From JAIEOG01 sp964611895 (GTDB taxonomy: Bacteria; Bdellovibrionota; FAC87; UBA2466), in contig CAZTDN010000007.1 in assembly GCA_964611895.1 (NCBI GenBank), forward strand, positions 1 through 64,000: a DNA stretch of 64,000 bases, written 5' to 3'. The notes below the pieces were generated by a model. That model was not told the DNA's origin, searched no databases, and saw only the letters and a list, made by a program, of their open reading frames with translations. A program made the position numbers and the translations under genes. Positions 7,589-16,919 of the stretch are shown piece after piece; position 1 is the first letter of the stretch, and every line of letters starts with the position of its first letter.

Positions 7589-8356
7589 TCAAGGGGTTGA
7601 CCTTACCCCATTTCGAACCAATTCGGCAAATCCCAAGGGGTCCAAACTGGCTCCTCCGACCAATAGCCCGTCGACGTCAGGCTGGGAAAGCAGCGCAGCC
7701 GAGTTGTCGGCCTTCACGCTACCCCCATACAAAACACGCATAGCGGCTGCTACCTTTTCGCTAAACTTATCGTGAAACCATTGGCGAATAAACGCATGCG
7801 CCTCCTGGGCCTGGGCAGGAGTCGCTGTTTCGCCCGTGCCGATGGCCCATACTGGCTCATAAGCCACCACCACCCGGTGGAGCAAGGGCGCCATCGCCGG
7901 TACCAGAATACCCAGCTGTTCTTCGAGCACGAGGAAGGTCCGCCCTTCTTTGCGTTCGACCAATCGCTCACCAATACACAAAACAACGTTCAATCCGGCA
8001 TCAAGGGCAGCTTGGAGCCGTCCCTGGATAAGGGTGTTGTTTTCGGAAAAAACCCACCTTCGCTCAGAATGCCCCAACAAAACCCACTTCACACCGAGCT
8101 CCCGCAAGGACGCCGGGGAGTTTTCTCCGGTAAACGCGCCAGAAGCGGCTTGCCCACTGTTTTGAGCCAAAACCTGAATCGGGGTGTTTTTAGTCTTATC
8201 TACCGCTAACCCCAAATGTATCGACTGGGGACAGATCCCGATCTCGGTATCCTGGGCAAAGTTCTGCGCTAAGTCCGAAAAGGCTGCAAAGTAGGCAGCT
8301 ACTTCAGCACCGTTCTTGTGCATTTTCCAATTGCCGATAATGAAACGCGTGCGCAT
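7589..8356 (-). CDS. tpiA: Triosephosphate isomerase
   Basis: This 255-residue TIM barrel converts dihydroxyacetone phosphate to glyceraldehyde 3-phosphate in glycolysis. All signature elements are present: substrate-binding GNWKMHKN near the N-terminus, catalytic histidine in LLGHSERR, catalytic glutamate and flexible loop in AYEPVWAIGTGETA, and phosphate-binding YGGSVK and LVGGASL. The start is set at ATG 8356, which overlaps the pgk stop as TGATG; a GTG one codon upstream is also possible. Family members are about 250 residues, so it is full length. Confidence 0.97.
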   Translation of the reverse strand: MRTRFIIGNWKMHKNGAEVAAYFAAFSDLAQNFAQDTEIGICPQSIHLGLAVDKTKNTPIQVLAQNSGQAASGAFTGENSPASLRELGVKWVLLGHSERRWVFSENNTLIQGRLQAALDAGLNVVLCIGERLVERKEGRTFLVLEEQLGILVPAMAPLLHRVVVAYEPVWAIGTGETATPAQAQEAHAFIRQWFHDKFSEKVAAAMRVLYGGSVKADNSAALLSQPDVDGLLVGGASLDPLGFAELVRNGVRSTP

Positions 8357-9570
8357 CACTCCGCCCCACGTTCCACTGTTTCTACAGCTTTCAAACCAGG
8401 AAGTTCTTTGCCTTCCAAAAACTCGAGTGTCGCCCCTCCGCCAGTGCTAATAAAGTCAAACTGGGCCTCGCAACCCGACTGCTCAATCGCCGATGCAGAG
8501 TCTCCGCCTCCAGCCATTTTGCGGGCTGAAGTCGCCGCGATGGCTTTAGCCAAAGCAAAGGTACCTTCGGCAAAAGCGGGCGTCTCAAACACCCCCATGG
8601 GGCCATTCCAGAAAATCGTCTCGGCGCCCGCTAGCGCAGCGCTAAACTTTTGAATCGATTTTGGCCCGATGTCCAATGCCATCCGATCGCGAGGGATCTC
8701 AGGGCCTTCAGTGACTCCGACGCCCACCGTGTTGTTAAGATCTGTCGAAATCACGTGGTCTACAGGAAGGATGAGCTCCACGTTCCTGGCTTCCGCTGAC
8801 TTGATAAGACGACTGGCCAGCTTCACCTGCTCCTCTTGGCAAAAGCTCTTGCCGACCTCTACGCCGATGGCCTTGAGAAACGCATAGGCCATCGCGCCGC
8901 CAATAAGAATGCGATCAACCTTAGGCAAGAACTGATCGAGCACTCCGATCTTATCCGAGACTTTGGCGCCACCCATGATCAACACAAAAGGACGGGCGGG
9001 TTCCGCTCGCAGAGGCTCCAAATATTCCAACTCTTTTTGAACCAAAAGCCCGATTCCGCGTTGATTTGCCAACCGAGGAAGCGCGGCTGTGGAAGCGTGA
9101 GCTCGGTGCAAGGAACCAAAGGCATCCGTTACATACACATCAGTAAGCTCGAGAAGTTTGGCCGCAAAATCTGGGGCGTTTTTCTCTTCGGCTTCGTGAA
9201 AACGCAGATTCTCCAACAAAAGCACATCGCCATTGCGCAAGCGCTGCGATAACCCCCGGGCCCCATCCCCGATACAATCGTCCGTAAGGATGACGTCTTT
9301 GGAAAGCAAACCACTCAAGCAGCGCCCCACGGGCTCCAGGCTGTATTTTGGATTGGGTTGACCTTTCGGGCGCCCTAAATGTGAGGCCAAAATACAACGC
9401 CCCCCCTGCTCTATGATGTAACGAATGGTGGGAAGGGCCCCTTCAATTCGCGCTGGATCGGCGACTTCCCATTGGCTACCCACTTCTTTGAGAGGCACAT
9501 TAAAATCTACGCGCAAGAACACTCTCTTGCCGCGCAAGTCCATCTCTTGAATGGGAATACGGCGTTTCAA
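8356..9570 (-). CDS. pgk: Phosphoglycerate kinase
   Basis: The 404-residue product makes ATP from 1,3-bisphosphoglycerate in glycolysis. It shows the N-domain RVDFNVPL and SHLGRPKG, the hinge with VLIMGGAKVSDK, the nucleotide-site WNGPMGVFE and the C-terminal GGGDSASAIE and STGGGATLEFLEG motifs. Length is normal. It starts with TTG at 9570 behind AGGAG, ten bases after the gap stop; an in-frame ATG is not available there. It overlaps tpiA. Confidence 0.97.
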   Translation of the reverse strand: MKRRIPIQEMDLRGKRVFLRVDFNVPLKEVGSQWEVADPARIEGALPTIRYIIEQGGRCILASHLGRPKGQPNPKYSLEPVGRCLSGLLSKDVILTDDCIGDGARGLSQRLRNGDVLLLENLRFHEAEEKNAPDFAAKLLELTDVYVTDAFGSLHRAHASTAALPRLANQRGIGLLVQKELEYLEPLRAEPARPFVLIMGGAKVSDKIGVLDQFLPKVDRILIGGAMAYAFLKAIGVEVGKSFCQEEQVKLASRLIKSAEARNVELILPVDHVISTDLNNTVGVGVTEGPEIPRDRMALDIGPKSIQKFSAALAGAETIFWNGPMGVFETPAFAEGTFALAKAIAATSARKMAGGGDSASAIEQSGCEAQFDFISTGGGATLEFLEGKELPGLKAVETVERGAE

Positions 9571-9579
9571 AGCATTCTC

Positions 9580-10596
9580 CTACAGCTTGGAGCCCATGAA
9601 GGCAGCTAAGTCCAACATCCGACGCGTAAAGCCCGTTTCGTTGTCGTACCAGCTCAGCACTTTGACCATGGTGCCGTCGATGACCATGGTGTAGGGGGCG
9701 TCGACATAAGAAGAAATTTCACTGCCGTTATAATCCGACGAAACCAGCTCCGCCTTTTGCACCCCCAAAATCCCTTTGAGAGGTCCTTCGGCAGCTTTGG
9801 TCAAAACTGCGTTCACTTCCTCAGCCGTAGTGGCGCGGCCCACGTCGGCTACAAAGTCGACCAGAGATACATTCGGGGTCGGAACCCGCACAGAAATACC
9901 GGTCAATTTGCCCTTCAATTCGGGAATAACCAAAGAGACCGCCTTGGCAGCTCCCGTGCTGGTGGGAATCATGTTCAATGCGCCCGCACGCATCCGACGC
10001 AGGTCGGAATGCCCCAAGTCTAGAATGCGCTGATCGTTGGTGTAGGAATGAATCGTAGTCATCAGACCGCGCTGGATCTTGAAGTTTTCATGCAATACCT
10101 TGGCAACCGGCGCTAAGCAGTTGGTCGTACAGCTCGCATTGGAAACAACATCTGTCGTCCCGGCGTTGTACGCTTCGTGGTTGATCCCGTACACATAGGT
10201 CGGAACTTGCTCGTTCGTATCCTTGGTGGGCGCCGATAGAATCACTTTTTTCGCCCCTGCTTTGAGATGTTTTGAAGCGTCGTCTTTTTTCAAAAACACT
10301 CCAGTGCACTCAAATACCAAGTCGACCCCGAGCTGGTTCCAAGGGATCTCCACCGGATCCCGCTGGGCAAAAACTTGCACTGAGGTCCCATCGACTTTCA
10401 GGCAACCAGGCTCAGCCTTAACGTCAGGCCCCCAGGTTCCATGGACGGAATCGTATTTGATGAGGTGGGCGTTTTGAGCGAGGGGAGTCAGGTCATTAAT
10501 CCCCACCAATTCAAACTGCGGGTCCTCCCAAAGCAAACGCATTGCCTTGCGGCCGATCCTGCCAAAACCGTTGATACCTACCCGAATCTTTTTCAT
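9580..10596 (-). CDS. gap: Glyceraldehyde-3-phosphate dehydrogenase
   Basis: This 338-residue enzyme oxidises glyceraldehyde 3-phosphate using NAD. It has the Rossmann start VGINGFGRIGRKAMR, the active-site SNASCTTNCLAP with catalytic cysteine, the histidine in TTIHSYTNDQ, and the downstream RAGALNMIPTSTGAAKA and SWYDNETGF motifs. The open frame extends 46 codons upstream, but ATG 10596 fits the family start and has AGAGGG before it. It is the first gene of the gap-pgk-tpiA-secG-tRNA unit. Confidence 0.97.
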   Translation of the reverse strand: MKKIRVGINGFGRIGRKAMRLLWEDPQFELVGINDLTPLAQNAHLIKYDSVHGTWGPDVKAEPGCLKVDGTSVQVFAQRDPVEIPWNQLGVDLVFECTGVFLKKDDASKHLKAGAKKVILSAPTKDTNEQVPTYVYGINHEAYNAGTTDVVSNASCTTNCLAPVAKVLHENFKIQRGLMTTIHSYTNDQRILDLGHSDLRRMRAGALNMIPTSTGAAKAVSLVIPELKGKLTGISVRVPTPNVSLVDFVADVGRATTAEEVNAVLTKAAEGPLKGILGVQKAELVSSDYNGSEISSYVDAPYTMVIDGTMVKVLSWYDNETGFTRRMLDLAAFMGSKL

Positions 10597-10626
10597 TTTT
10601 TCGCCCTCTGAAAATGACCGCCAAGT

Positions 10627-10653
10627 TGTATAGCCAAAGCCCCTGAGCTTCAA
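10627..10653 (-). promoter_or_regulatory. Candidate promoter for the gap operon
   Basis: On the minus strand TTGAAG (10648-10653) and TATACA (10627-10632) are separated by 15 bases, about 30 bases before the gap ATG. The spacing is short and the match moderate, so this is tentative. Confidence 0.3.
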
Positions 10654-10698
10654 GGCTTGTTTGACTTGGGTTACCCCCAAAGGTACAAGCTCGCCCAA

Positions 10699-11652
10699 AT
10701 GAAAAGGTTTTTTGTATCTGATCTCCGCCCCCAAGACACCGTCCGCTCAACGTTTTTGGTAAAGAGCAAAGGCCTTATGCAGGCAAAGAACGGCAAGCCC
10801 TATCTTGCGATGATCCTGGGCGACCGCACCGGAATCGTAGACACCCGCATTTGGACTGAAGACGTGATAGCGTTGGCAGATTCTTTTGCTGAAGGCGATG
10901 TCGTTGCCGTCTCGGGCAAGGCTCAGTGGTTTCAAAACCGGATGCAGCTCATCGTCGACAACCTGGCCGCAGTCGAAGAACAGGTCGCCCTGGAAGACTA
11001 TGTTCCCAAGGCTGACATGGACTCGCTGGCGAAATACCAGGAGCTTATCGGAGTTTTTGAAGCGCTAGATTGCCCGTGGACCCGAGCGGTGTCGTTGGCT
11101 TTGTTGAAAAACCCCGAAGTTGCGAACCGTTACCCGCTCTGTCCTGCCGCAAAAACGATTCACCATGCTTACCTTGGCGGTTTACTCACCCACTCTCTCC
11201 AGCTGATCAAACTCGTGGAAGCAGTGCTGCCGGGGTACCCTCGACTCAATCGCAATGTCGCTCTATTCGGGGCTGCGTTCCATGATTTTGGAAAGATTTT
11301 TGAGCTCTCCTACGACGGGATGTTCGGCTACACCGATGAAGGCAAACTCGTCGGCCACATCACTATTGGGACTATTTTGTTGGACCGAGAAATACGCAAG
11401 CTCGAAGGCTTTCCTGCAGATTTGGAATACCAATTAAAGCACATGATCTTGAGTCACCACGGGAAGCTAGAATACGGCTCTCCCGTTCGACCTCAGACCT
11501 TGGAGGCACAGCTCGTTCACCATCTCGATGACATGGATTCCAAACTCAATAGCATCCAAGAACTGATGGACGCAGAAAAGAACCAAAGCAATTGGACCTC
11601 ACTGCACAAGGCTTATGGTGCTAGTTATTACAAACCGAAAGCCCTCCAATGA
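10699..11652 (+). CDS. 3'-5' exoribonuclease of the YhaM type (OB-fold plus HD domain)
   Basis: The 317-residue product has an N-terminal OB-fold (VRSTFLVKSKGLMQAKNGKPYLAM, residues about 14-90) and a C-terminal HD phosphohydrolase domain. Metal-binding motifs are visible: HHAYLGGLLTHSLQ and the HD pair in FGAAFHDFGKI, with later HHGKLEYGSP and HHLDDMD. YhaM of Bacillus and relatives is a 3'-5' exoribonuclease active on RNA and single-stranded DNA. ATG 10699 is preferred over a TTG at 10657 because MKRFFVSDL matches the family N-terminus. Its stop overlaps the next gene by four bases. Confidence 0.85.
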   Translation: MKRFFVSDLRPQDTVRSTFLVKSKGLMQAKNGKPYLAMILGDRTGIVDTRIWTEDVIALADSFAEGDVVAVSGKAQWFQNRMQLIVDNLAAVEEQVALEDYVPKADMDSLAKYQELIGVFEALDCPWTRAVSLALLKNPEVANRYPLCPAAKTIHHAYLGGLLTHSLQLIKLVEAVLPGYPRLNRNVALFGAAFHDFGKIFELSYDGMFGYTDEGKLVGHITIGTILLDREIRKLEGFPADLEYQLKHMILSHHGKLEYGSPVRPQTLEAQLVHHLDDMDSKLNSIQELMDAEKNQSNWTSLHKAYGASYYKPKALQ

Positions 11653-12410
11653 ACCTGTACGAAGATGCTCTGGAAGAAGCCACAGAAATAGTCGAGCGTG
11701 GAGCAAGAGTCGCCCTGTCGTACTTTCGACAACCCTTGCTCATTGAATGCAAGGCCGATCAAAGCCCAGTAACCATCGCCGACAAGAAAACCGAAGAATC
11801 CATTCGCAACGACCTGGCTTTGGCTTTTCCCGATCATGGAATCATAGGCGAAGAGTTTGGCACACAGTCCAGTGACCGGAGGTTTGTTTGGACTATCGAC
11901 CCTATCGACGGTACACGCAGTTTTGTTCGAGGCATTCCACTTTTTGGCACGCTGGTTTCTTTGCTTGATAATGGTGAACCTGTGCTGGGAATTGCCTGTC
12001 TTCCCGCTCTCAATGAGACCTACGTTGCTGCCAAAGGATCGGGCGCCTATTGTGACGGCGCCGCACTTAAAGTGTCCAACACACAAAGCCTCGAAGGAAG
12101 CTTCGTGTGCTGCGGCGATACTTTAGCTTTTGACGATGTCGGCAAGAAAGACTACCGCGAAGCACTCTATAGGCAAGCGCACCTGGTGCGAGGTTACAGT
12201 GATTGCTTTGGCCACACATTGGTACTTCGTGGAGCTGTGGATGCCATGGTCGATCCTTTGGTGTCGATCTGGGATATCGCTCCCCTGGTCTGCCTAATTC
12301 AGGAGGCAGGGGGCTGCTACTTTGGTTTTGATGGAACCAGCTCTTTGGAAAACAAGAGTTTTATTACCTGTAACCCAGCTCTCAAACCTGCTCTACTCTC
12401 GCTCGGCTAG
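11649..12410 (+). CDS. Inositol monophosphatase-family phosphatase, histidinol-phosphatase-like
   Basis: A 253-residue Mg-dependent phosphatase of the inositol-monophosphatase fold. The metal sites are GEEFG (about residue 74), IDPIDGT (about 91-97) and the C-terminal WDIAPL motif. The IDPIDGTRSFVRGIPLFGTLVSL stretch is close to HisN-type histidinol-phosphate phosphatases rather than SuhB, but no other his gene for core histidine synthesis is adjacent, so the substrate is open. It overlaps the exoribonuclease stop (ATGA) and overlaps the convergent FAD enzyme gene by 18 bases. Confidence 0.85.
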   Translation: MNLYEDALEEATEIVERGARVALSYFRQPLLIECKADQSPVTIADKKTEESIRNDLALAFPDHGIIGEEFGTQSSDRRFVWTIDPIDGTRSFVRGIPLFGTLVSLLDNGEPVLGIACLPALNETYVAAKGSGAYCDGAALKVSNTQSLEGSFVCCGDTLAFDDVGKKDYREALYRQAHLVRGYSDCFGHTLVLRGAVDAMVDPLVSIWDIAPLVCLIQEAGGCYFGFDGTSSLENKSFITCNPALKPALLSLG

Positions 12411-13475
12411 CTGCGCGACCTTTTCCCCAATCGCTAGAGCTGCAGTAAGACCGGGGGACTCGATCCCTAAACAGTGTATCCATCCGTCGTGGTTTTCGAG
12501 AAGAAAGTCGGGATGCGGTTTCCCGTCGATAAACAACTTCGGTCGAATGCCAACCGTTCCCGGGGTCAGATCCCCGGCACTCAGATCCGGGATGAGTCTC
12601 TGTCCCGCTTCCAAAAAGCGGGGGCGCAAAGTTTCCCAGTCACACTGGTAATGGGCCAGTATCCGATTTAAGTCCGAGTTGGAACACCATTCGACATCAG
12701 GACCCAATCGCGCAAACCCACCGGTATCGATAGTCACATGCACCCCGAGACCGTCTGCTTCGGGAATAGGGTAAACCAGGTGCGAGAATCGATCACGGTA
12801 GCGGTGCGAGAGCTGAAAATACCTTCCCCGGCAAAAACGGTGTTCAAAGTGAGACGTGGTCAGCGCCTCATTGCTCCAATGTGCAGCCGCCAAACCCATG
12901 GCATTGACTACCTGCTCGGCCACTACGATCAGCGGACCGGCTGGCGTTTCCACATTTAACTCCCAGTTTGCACCCTTGCGCCGCACACCTGTAACCCGGT
13001 GCCGGTACAGCAATAGAGCTCCCTGCTCAACGGCTCGGGCCTCAAGCGCTGCCAAGAACTCATGGGAGTTTACAATGCCGGACTCTGGAAAAAAAATCTC
13101 CCCAGCCGCCACTCGTTCGCTAGCGACACCCAATGTGCGGGCATGCTGAAAAATCTGTTCGAGCCTTGGAAGCTCGGAGGCTTGAGCCGCCTGTACGGAT
13201 TTTCCGCACTTTCGAAAAGTAACCGCGTACCTTTCGCAAAAAGAGTAGAGGAGCGAGCGGCCCCGTAGGCACAGAGTCGTTTTGAGAGAATCGGCCGGGT
13301 AATAAATACCGCTATGAATGACTTCGCTGTTTCTAGACGAAGTCTCTCGTCCAAAACCCTCATGGGCTTCGAGTACAACTAGATGAGGAGTCGATTTGGA
13401 AAGCTGCGCAGCGGCAGCGAGTCCCACCACACCTGCCCCCAGTACGAGGGCGTCGCACTGAACGGTTTCGCTCAT
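12393..13475 (-). CDS. FAD-dependent oxidoreductase, L-2-hydroxyglutarate dehydrogenase-like
   Basis: The 360-residue enzyme begins with a dinucleotide-binding loop VLGAGVVGLAAAAQL, followed by SSRNSEVIHSGIYYP, the signature of the LhgO/L2HGDH branch of the DAO family. The C-terminal GIRPKLF ... GIESPGLTAALAIG is also typical. Relatives oxidise L-2-hydroxyglutarate or other 2-hydroxy acids and pass electrons to the membrane. ATG 13475 is chosen over an upstream frame extension because it overlaps the preceding aminotransferase stop as ATGA. In this operon it may act on a sugar- or lipid-linked substrate, but that is a guess. Confidence 0.8.
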   Translation of the reverse strand: MSETVQCDALVLGAGVVGLAAAAQLSKSTPHLVVLEAHEGFGRETSSRNSEVIHSGIYYPADSLKTTLCLRGRSLLYSFCERYAVTFRKCGKSVQAAQASELPRLEQIFQHARTLGVASERVAAGEIFFPESGIVNSHEFLAALEARAVEQGALLLYRHRVTGVRRKGANWELNVETPAGPLIVVAEQVVNAMGLAAAHWSNEALTTSHFEHRFCRGRYFQLSHRYRDRFSHLVYPIPEADGLGVHVTIDTGGFARLGPDVEWCSNSDLNRILAHYQCDWETLRPRFLEAGQRLIPDLSAGDLTPGTVGIRPKLFIDGKPHPDFLLENHDGWIHCLGIESPGLTAALAIGEKVAQLAERE

Positions 13476-14575
13476 GCAAGAGCCGCGCGGATCGCCTGAA
13501 CCACTTCCCACTGGGTCGATGCGGAAATCGTCGGCCAGATCGGCAAAGAAAGCACCTCTTTGGACGCTCTTTCTGTCTCAGGGAGAGCCAAGTGGGGCCG
13601 ATTGCGGTAGGCACCCGAAAGGTGAACAGGAATCGGGTAATAGATCATGGTCGCGATCCCCGTATCAGCCAACTGCCTGTGCACATCGTCGCGTCTTTCG
13701 GCAGGAACTCGAATAGTAAACTGGTGATAGACATGGGTGGTTCCGGGTTGCTCCGCGGGCAAACCCACCTGCGGGACACTCGCCAGCATCTCCCTGTACC
13801 GAACCGCTGCGTCCCTGCGCCCTTGGTTGGATGCGTCCAAATGCCGAAGCTTAATCCTCAAAAACGCCGCCTGCATCTCATCCAACCTAGAGCAATAACC
13901 GACTTCTTCGTTGTGATAGCGTTTATGGGAACCATGAACCCTCAACCGACGCATGCTTTGGGCTAGCGCATCATCATCGGTCGTCATCAACCCACCATCC
14001 CCAAAGGCACCCAGATTTTTGGAGGGAAAAAAGGAAAAGGCCCCGCACTTTCCCCACGTCCCAAGCTTTCGATCCCCCACACTGGCGCCCATCGATTGAG
14101 CCGCGTCCTCTAAAATCGCAATCCGCCGTTCAGCTGCCCACTCACAAACACTGGTCATAGGGGCCGCGTGCCCGAACAGGTGCACAGGCACCACGGCCTT
14201 GGTTTTGGGCGAAAAGCACTTCTGGGCTTGTTCGGTCCCCATGCAATAGGTCGTGGGGTCGATATCCGCAAAAACAGGAGTTCCACCCACCAGGCTCACG
14301 GCCTCGGCGGTAGCGAAAAAAGTAAACGACGGGACGATGACTTCATCTCCCGGCCCCACCCCCAAGGCCCTAAGCCCGATCACTAAAGCGTCGGTTCCGG
14401 AGTTGCAGCCAACGGCGTGTTTGCAACCCAAATAAGCGGCGATTTCACTTTCAAATGCGTGGACATTGGGGCCCAGGATGAACTGAGTCGACTCGATGAC
14501 CGCTTTGGCCGCAGCGGCGTACTCAGCGCCGTGTTCTCGAATATCATCGCTCAAATCCAAAATGGGAATGCGCAT
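13472..14575 (-). CDS. DegT/DnrJ/EryC1-family sugar aminotransferase
   Basis: A 367-residue PLP enzyme that would aminate a keto group of a nucleotide sugar. Motifs are the SGTDALVIGLRALGVGPGDE cofactor region, ILEDAAQSMGAS, the PLP lysine in FPSKNLGAFGDGG and the C-terminal YYPIPVHLS. Family members are about 370 residues. ATG 14575 (MRIPILDL) has AGGGCGG upstream and fits the family start. Its position after a glycosyltransferase and flippase puts it in surface-glycan synthesis; the exact sugar cannot be read from sequence. Confidence 0.88.
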   Translation of the reverse strand: MRIPILDLSDDIREHGAEYAAAAKAVIESTQFILGPNVHAFESEIAAYLGCKHAVGCNSGTDALVIGLRALGVGPGDEVIVPSFTFFATAEAVSLVGGTPVFADIDPTTYCMGTEQAQKCFSPKTKAVVPVHLFGHAAPMTSVCEWAAERRIAILEDAAQSMGASVGDRKLGTWGKCGAFSFFPSKNLGAFGDGGLMTTDDDALAQSMRRLRVHGSHKRYHNEEVGYCSRLDEMQAAFLRIKLRHLDASNQGRRDAAVRYREMLASVPQVGLPAEQPGTTHVYHQFTIRVPAERRDDVHRQLADTGIATMIYYPIPVHLSGAYRNRPHLALPETERASKEVLSLPIWPTISASTQWEVVQAIRAALA

Positions 14576-14583
14576 AAACCGCC

Positions 14584-15726
14584 CTAACCTCGAATCGCTT
14601 TGAGTCGCTCCAACCCTCGGGCAACCCGGTACCCCCAAGATAACCGACGTATCCAGATTTTGTATAGGGCCACAAGGCCGTAGCCGCTCGCTAAGCTAAA
14701 GTGGCCGTCCGTGGTACTCCAGGCCTTGTTCTTCGAGTCAAAGCTCACCAAACTCCCCCCTTGCTTCATACGCAAAACCAAATCGACGTCTTCCATTTCG
14801 CCCCAATGGAGGGCGGGATCGAAACGGTGCCCACCCAACGCACGTGCGTGAATCACAAATAGCCCCCCGTCTACGAGTTGGTGCGCATTGTCTTCCTTCC
14901 AAGTTAAGAAGTAGTGGTTTTTTTTCAAAGTGGGATACCCCGCAAACCGAATCCCAAACTTATCCAAATAACGCCGCCCATCCTGCGTAAAAAGCCCACA
15001 AGTGTAGAGATCAAAAAACCGAGCATTTTTGAACAGGCGCTGCACCCACTCCGCGTGCAAGCGAATTCGCTCGTGTAAAATCACCACTCGCTCAGCATCG
15101 TTTTTGTCGAACGCGAGATTCTTCTTCTTGGAGATGGGGAACCGAGTGTCGGCAGAATAAATCGAACTATCATCGATCCATTCCCACTGCGGGTAAGCTG
15201 AGCGTAATTCTGCACTCGCTGAAACCTGTGCTGGGCAGATCACTCTTAAGACTGTTGCCGGAGCGCAATACACAGACAGTGCTTCCAATGAAGCCCGCAG
15301 CCGAACGAGATCTTTCCCATCAGAAACGAGGTAGATGCCCAGCTGATAAGAGTAGTTAGGTAGATGCCGAGATACTTGAAATCGCCTCCAACCAAAATGC
15401 CTCCCGCGGCGGTACCGACTCTGTACCAACTCTGGCCCAAACGTTCTTGAAAGGGGATAAAGATAATCTTCCCAGGGCGATTGGTTGTTGCGCTTCCACA
15501 GCGTGATTTGAAAGCTTTCTAAATCAGAGTGAAAGATCGCTCTTAAGGTACAAAGATAGGCTTTCCCGGTAACGCCACCGTACACGTAAATTCTTTTGGG
15601 TTGCAGAGAATTGAACAAATCCGTGATTGGCGAAAAAAGAGCATTACGCGAATCGAACTCAATAGATTTGTTTCCGCGCCCAATCCACAAAGTTCCTCGA
15701 GAAAAAGAATAATTAAGCAGGGTCAT
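14584..15726 (-). CDS. Divergent GT-A-type glycosyltransferase
   Basis: The C-terminal two thirds (about residues 125-380) show a GT2-like pattern: YQLGIYLVSDGKDLVRLRASLEAL, the HERIRLHAEW segment at the place where related proteins have an acidic metal site, DGGLFVIHARALG and the late acceptor motif HWGEMEDVDLVLRM. The first ~120 residues (FDSRNALFSPITDLFNSL) were not recognised. It would transfer a sugar at the cytoplasmic membrane face. It overlaps the flippase gene by four bases and precedes the DegT gene by a few bases, so all three are one operon. Confidence 0.65.
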   Translation of the reverse strand: MTLLNYSFSRGTLWIGRGNKSIEFDSRNALFSPITDLFNSLQPKRIYVYGGVTGKAYLCTLRAIFHSDLESFQITLWKRNNQSPWEDYLYPLSRTFGPELVQSRYRRGRHFGWRRFQVSRHLPNYSYQLGIYLVSDGKDLVRLRASLEALSVYCAPATVLRVICPAQVSASAELRSAYPQWEWIDDSSIYSADTRFPISKKKNLAFDKNDAERVVILHERIRLHAEWVQRLFKNARFFDLYTCGLFTQDGRRYLDKFGIRFAGYPTLKKNHYFLTWKEDNAHQLVDGGLFVIHARALGGHRFDPALHWGEMEDVDLVLRMKQGGSLVSFDSKNKAWSTTDGHFSLASGYGLVALYKIWIRRLSWGYRVARGLERLKAIRG

Positions 15727-16919
15727 GACTTGGCTCGCGATTGGCCGAGGTTATAGACCGCGAAGTCGGCCAGCACAAGCAGCACAAACGCACCCGTCTG
15801 GAGCCAGACCATTTGGTAAATCGAAACTTTCAGCGCAAAAAGAACTGCCAATACCGCTAACATGCAAATCGAAGTCATAAACAAGAAGCGCAGCTGCCCC
15901 TGCTTTTGCAAGTAAACACCCATAATTCCATGCACTTGAATCAGTAAAGAAAGGGGTATGGACCAGAAGATCAAAGAAAAATGTGCTTGAACCAGCTGTG
16001 TTTTCAATAGCTCATAAACGATGTCTGCCCCTGCCCATACCCCCACGAAGACGGCAACCATCATTGCGACATTTAGAATCACGAATCTGGAAATATAGCG
16101 TCTTTCGGTTTTTTCGCAGTCGCGGTATTTGCCCACCCGATTCAACGCCAGGCTCTGGGCAAAACCACCGCTCATTTCTGCGGCTAGGCCCGTTACTTTA
16201 CAGGCCATCATATAACTCGACGATGTCGTCGATACACCAAACTTGTGCAGAACCAAGATTTTCTCAAAGGACCCATACATTTTCCCGATCAAGGTAAAAT
16301 GAAACGACTTCAAATATACCGACCAGTACCATCGAAGTTTCGCCCACGGATCAGACCACTCCATCACCGAACGCAACGTGCTCAGATTATAAATCTGCAC
16401 TGCGCCCAGCGTGCAAATCCACATCAAGAGGTACCCCTGCATTCCGAAGTCCGCCCCGACAAGTTTCGCTAGGTAAACCAGGGGAATCCATAAAAAGTTC
16501 CCGAGAAGATCGTTAACGGTAGCGAGCGAAATGCTGCGGTAGGCAACGTAAAACCTCGAAAACAGCAAGTTCATCGTTTTCAGGAAGGTAAGAATGAACA
16601 ACAACACAAGACTCATTTCGACATTGCGCGCGCCAAAAAACGATTTAATCCAATACAAAAAAAACAAACCCAACAAAAACAACGACTCAAAGGCAATGGC
16701 GGAAGCCAGGCGCTTTTCGGACCCACCCTTAAAAGAAAAAGCAGTCAGCGTCCCACACCCAGCCAAAGTGGAAAAAATATCCGAATAATAAATGTAGGTG
16801 TTGTAGAGGACAAACTCCAATGGGGTGGTTACCCGAGCAATATAATAGAAGAGGCCCGCACGGATAAACACTGCGCCTGCATAAGCACTGTACTGCCTCA
16901 AGGCTTCGCGCTTTTTCAT
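15723..16919 (-). CDS. Wzx-like polysaccharide flippase
   Basis: The 398-residue product is hydrophobic throughout, with about 10-12 membrane helices (for example LVLLFILTFLKTMNLLF, LFMTSICMLAVLAVLFALK). The pattern and the start (REALRQYSAYAGAVFIRAGLFYYIARVTTP, split by charged turns) fit the MOP/MATE-type Wzx family, which moves undecaprenyl-linked repeat units to the periplasm. It is slightly shorter than typical Wzx (about 400-480). Four-base overlaps on both sides place it in the 22.5-12.4 kb operon. The call rests on topology and context. Confidence 0.7.
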   Translation of the reverse strand: MKKREALRQYSAYAGAVFIRAGLFYYIARVTTPLEFVLYNTYIYYSDIFSTLAGCGTLTAFSFKGGSEKRLASAIAFESLFLLGLFFLYWIKSFFGARNVEMSLVLLFILTFLKTMNLLFSRFYVAYRSISLATVNDLLGNFLWIPLVYLAKLVGADFGMQGYLLMWICTLGAVQIYNLSTLRSVMEWSDPWAKLRWYWSVYLKSFHFTLIGKMYGSFEKILVLHKFGVSTTSSSYMMACKVTGLAAEMSGGFAQSLALNRVGKYRDCEKTERRYISRFVILNVAMMVAVFVGVWAGADIVYELLKTQLVQAHFSLIFWSIPLSLLIQVHGIMGVYLQKQGQLRFLFMTSICMLAVLAVLFALKVSIYQMVWLQTGAFVLLVLADFAVYNLGQSRAKS

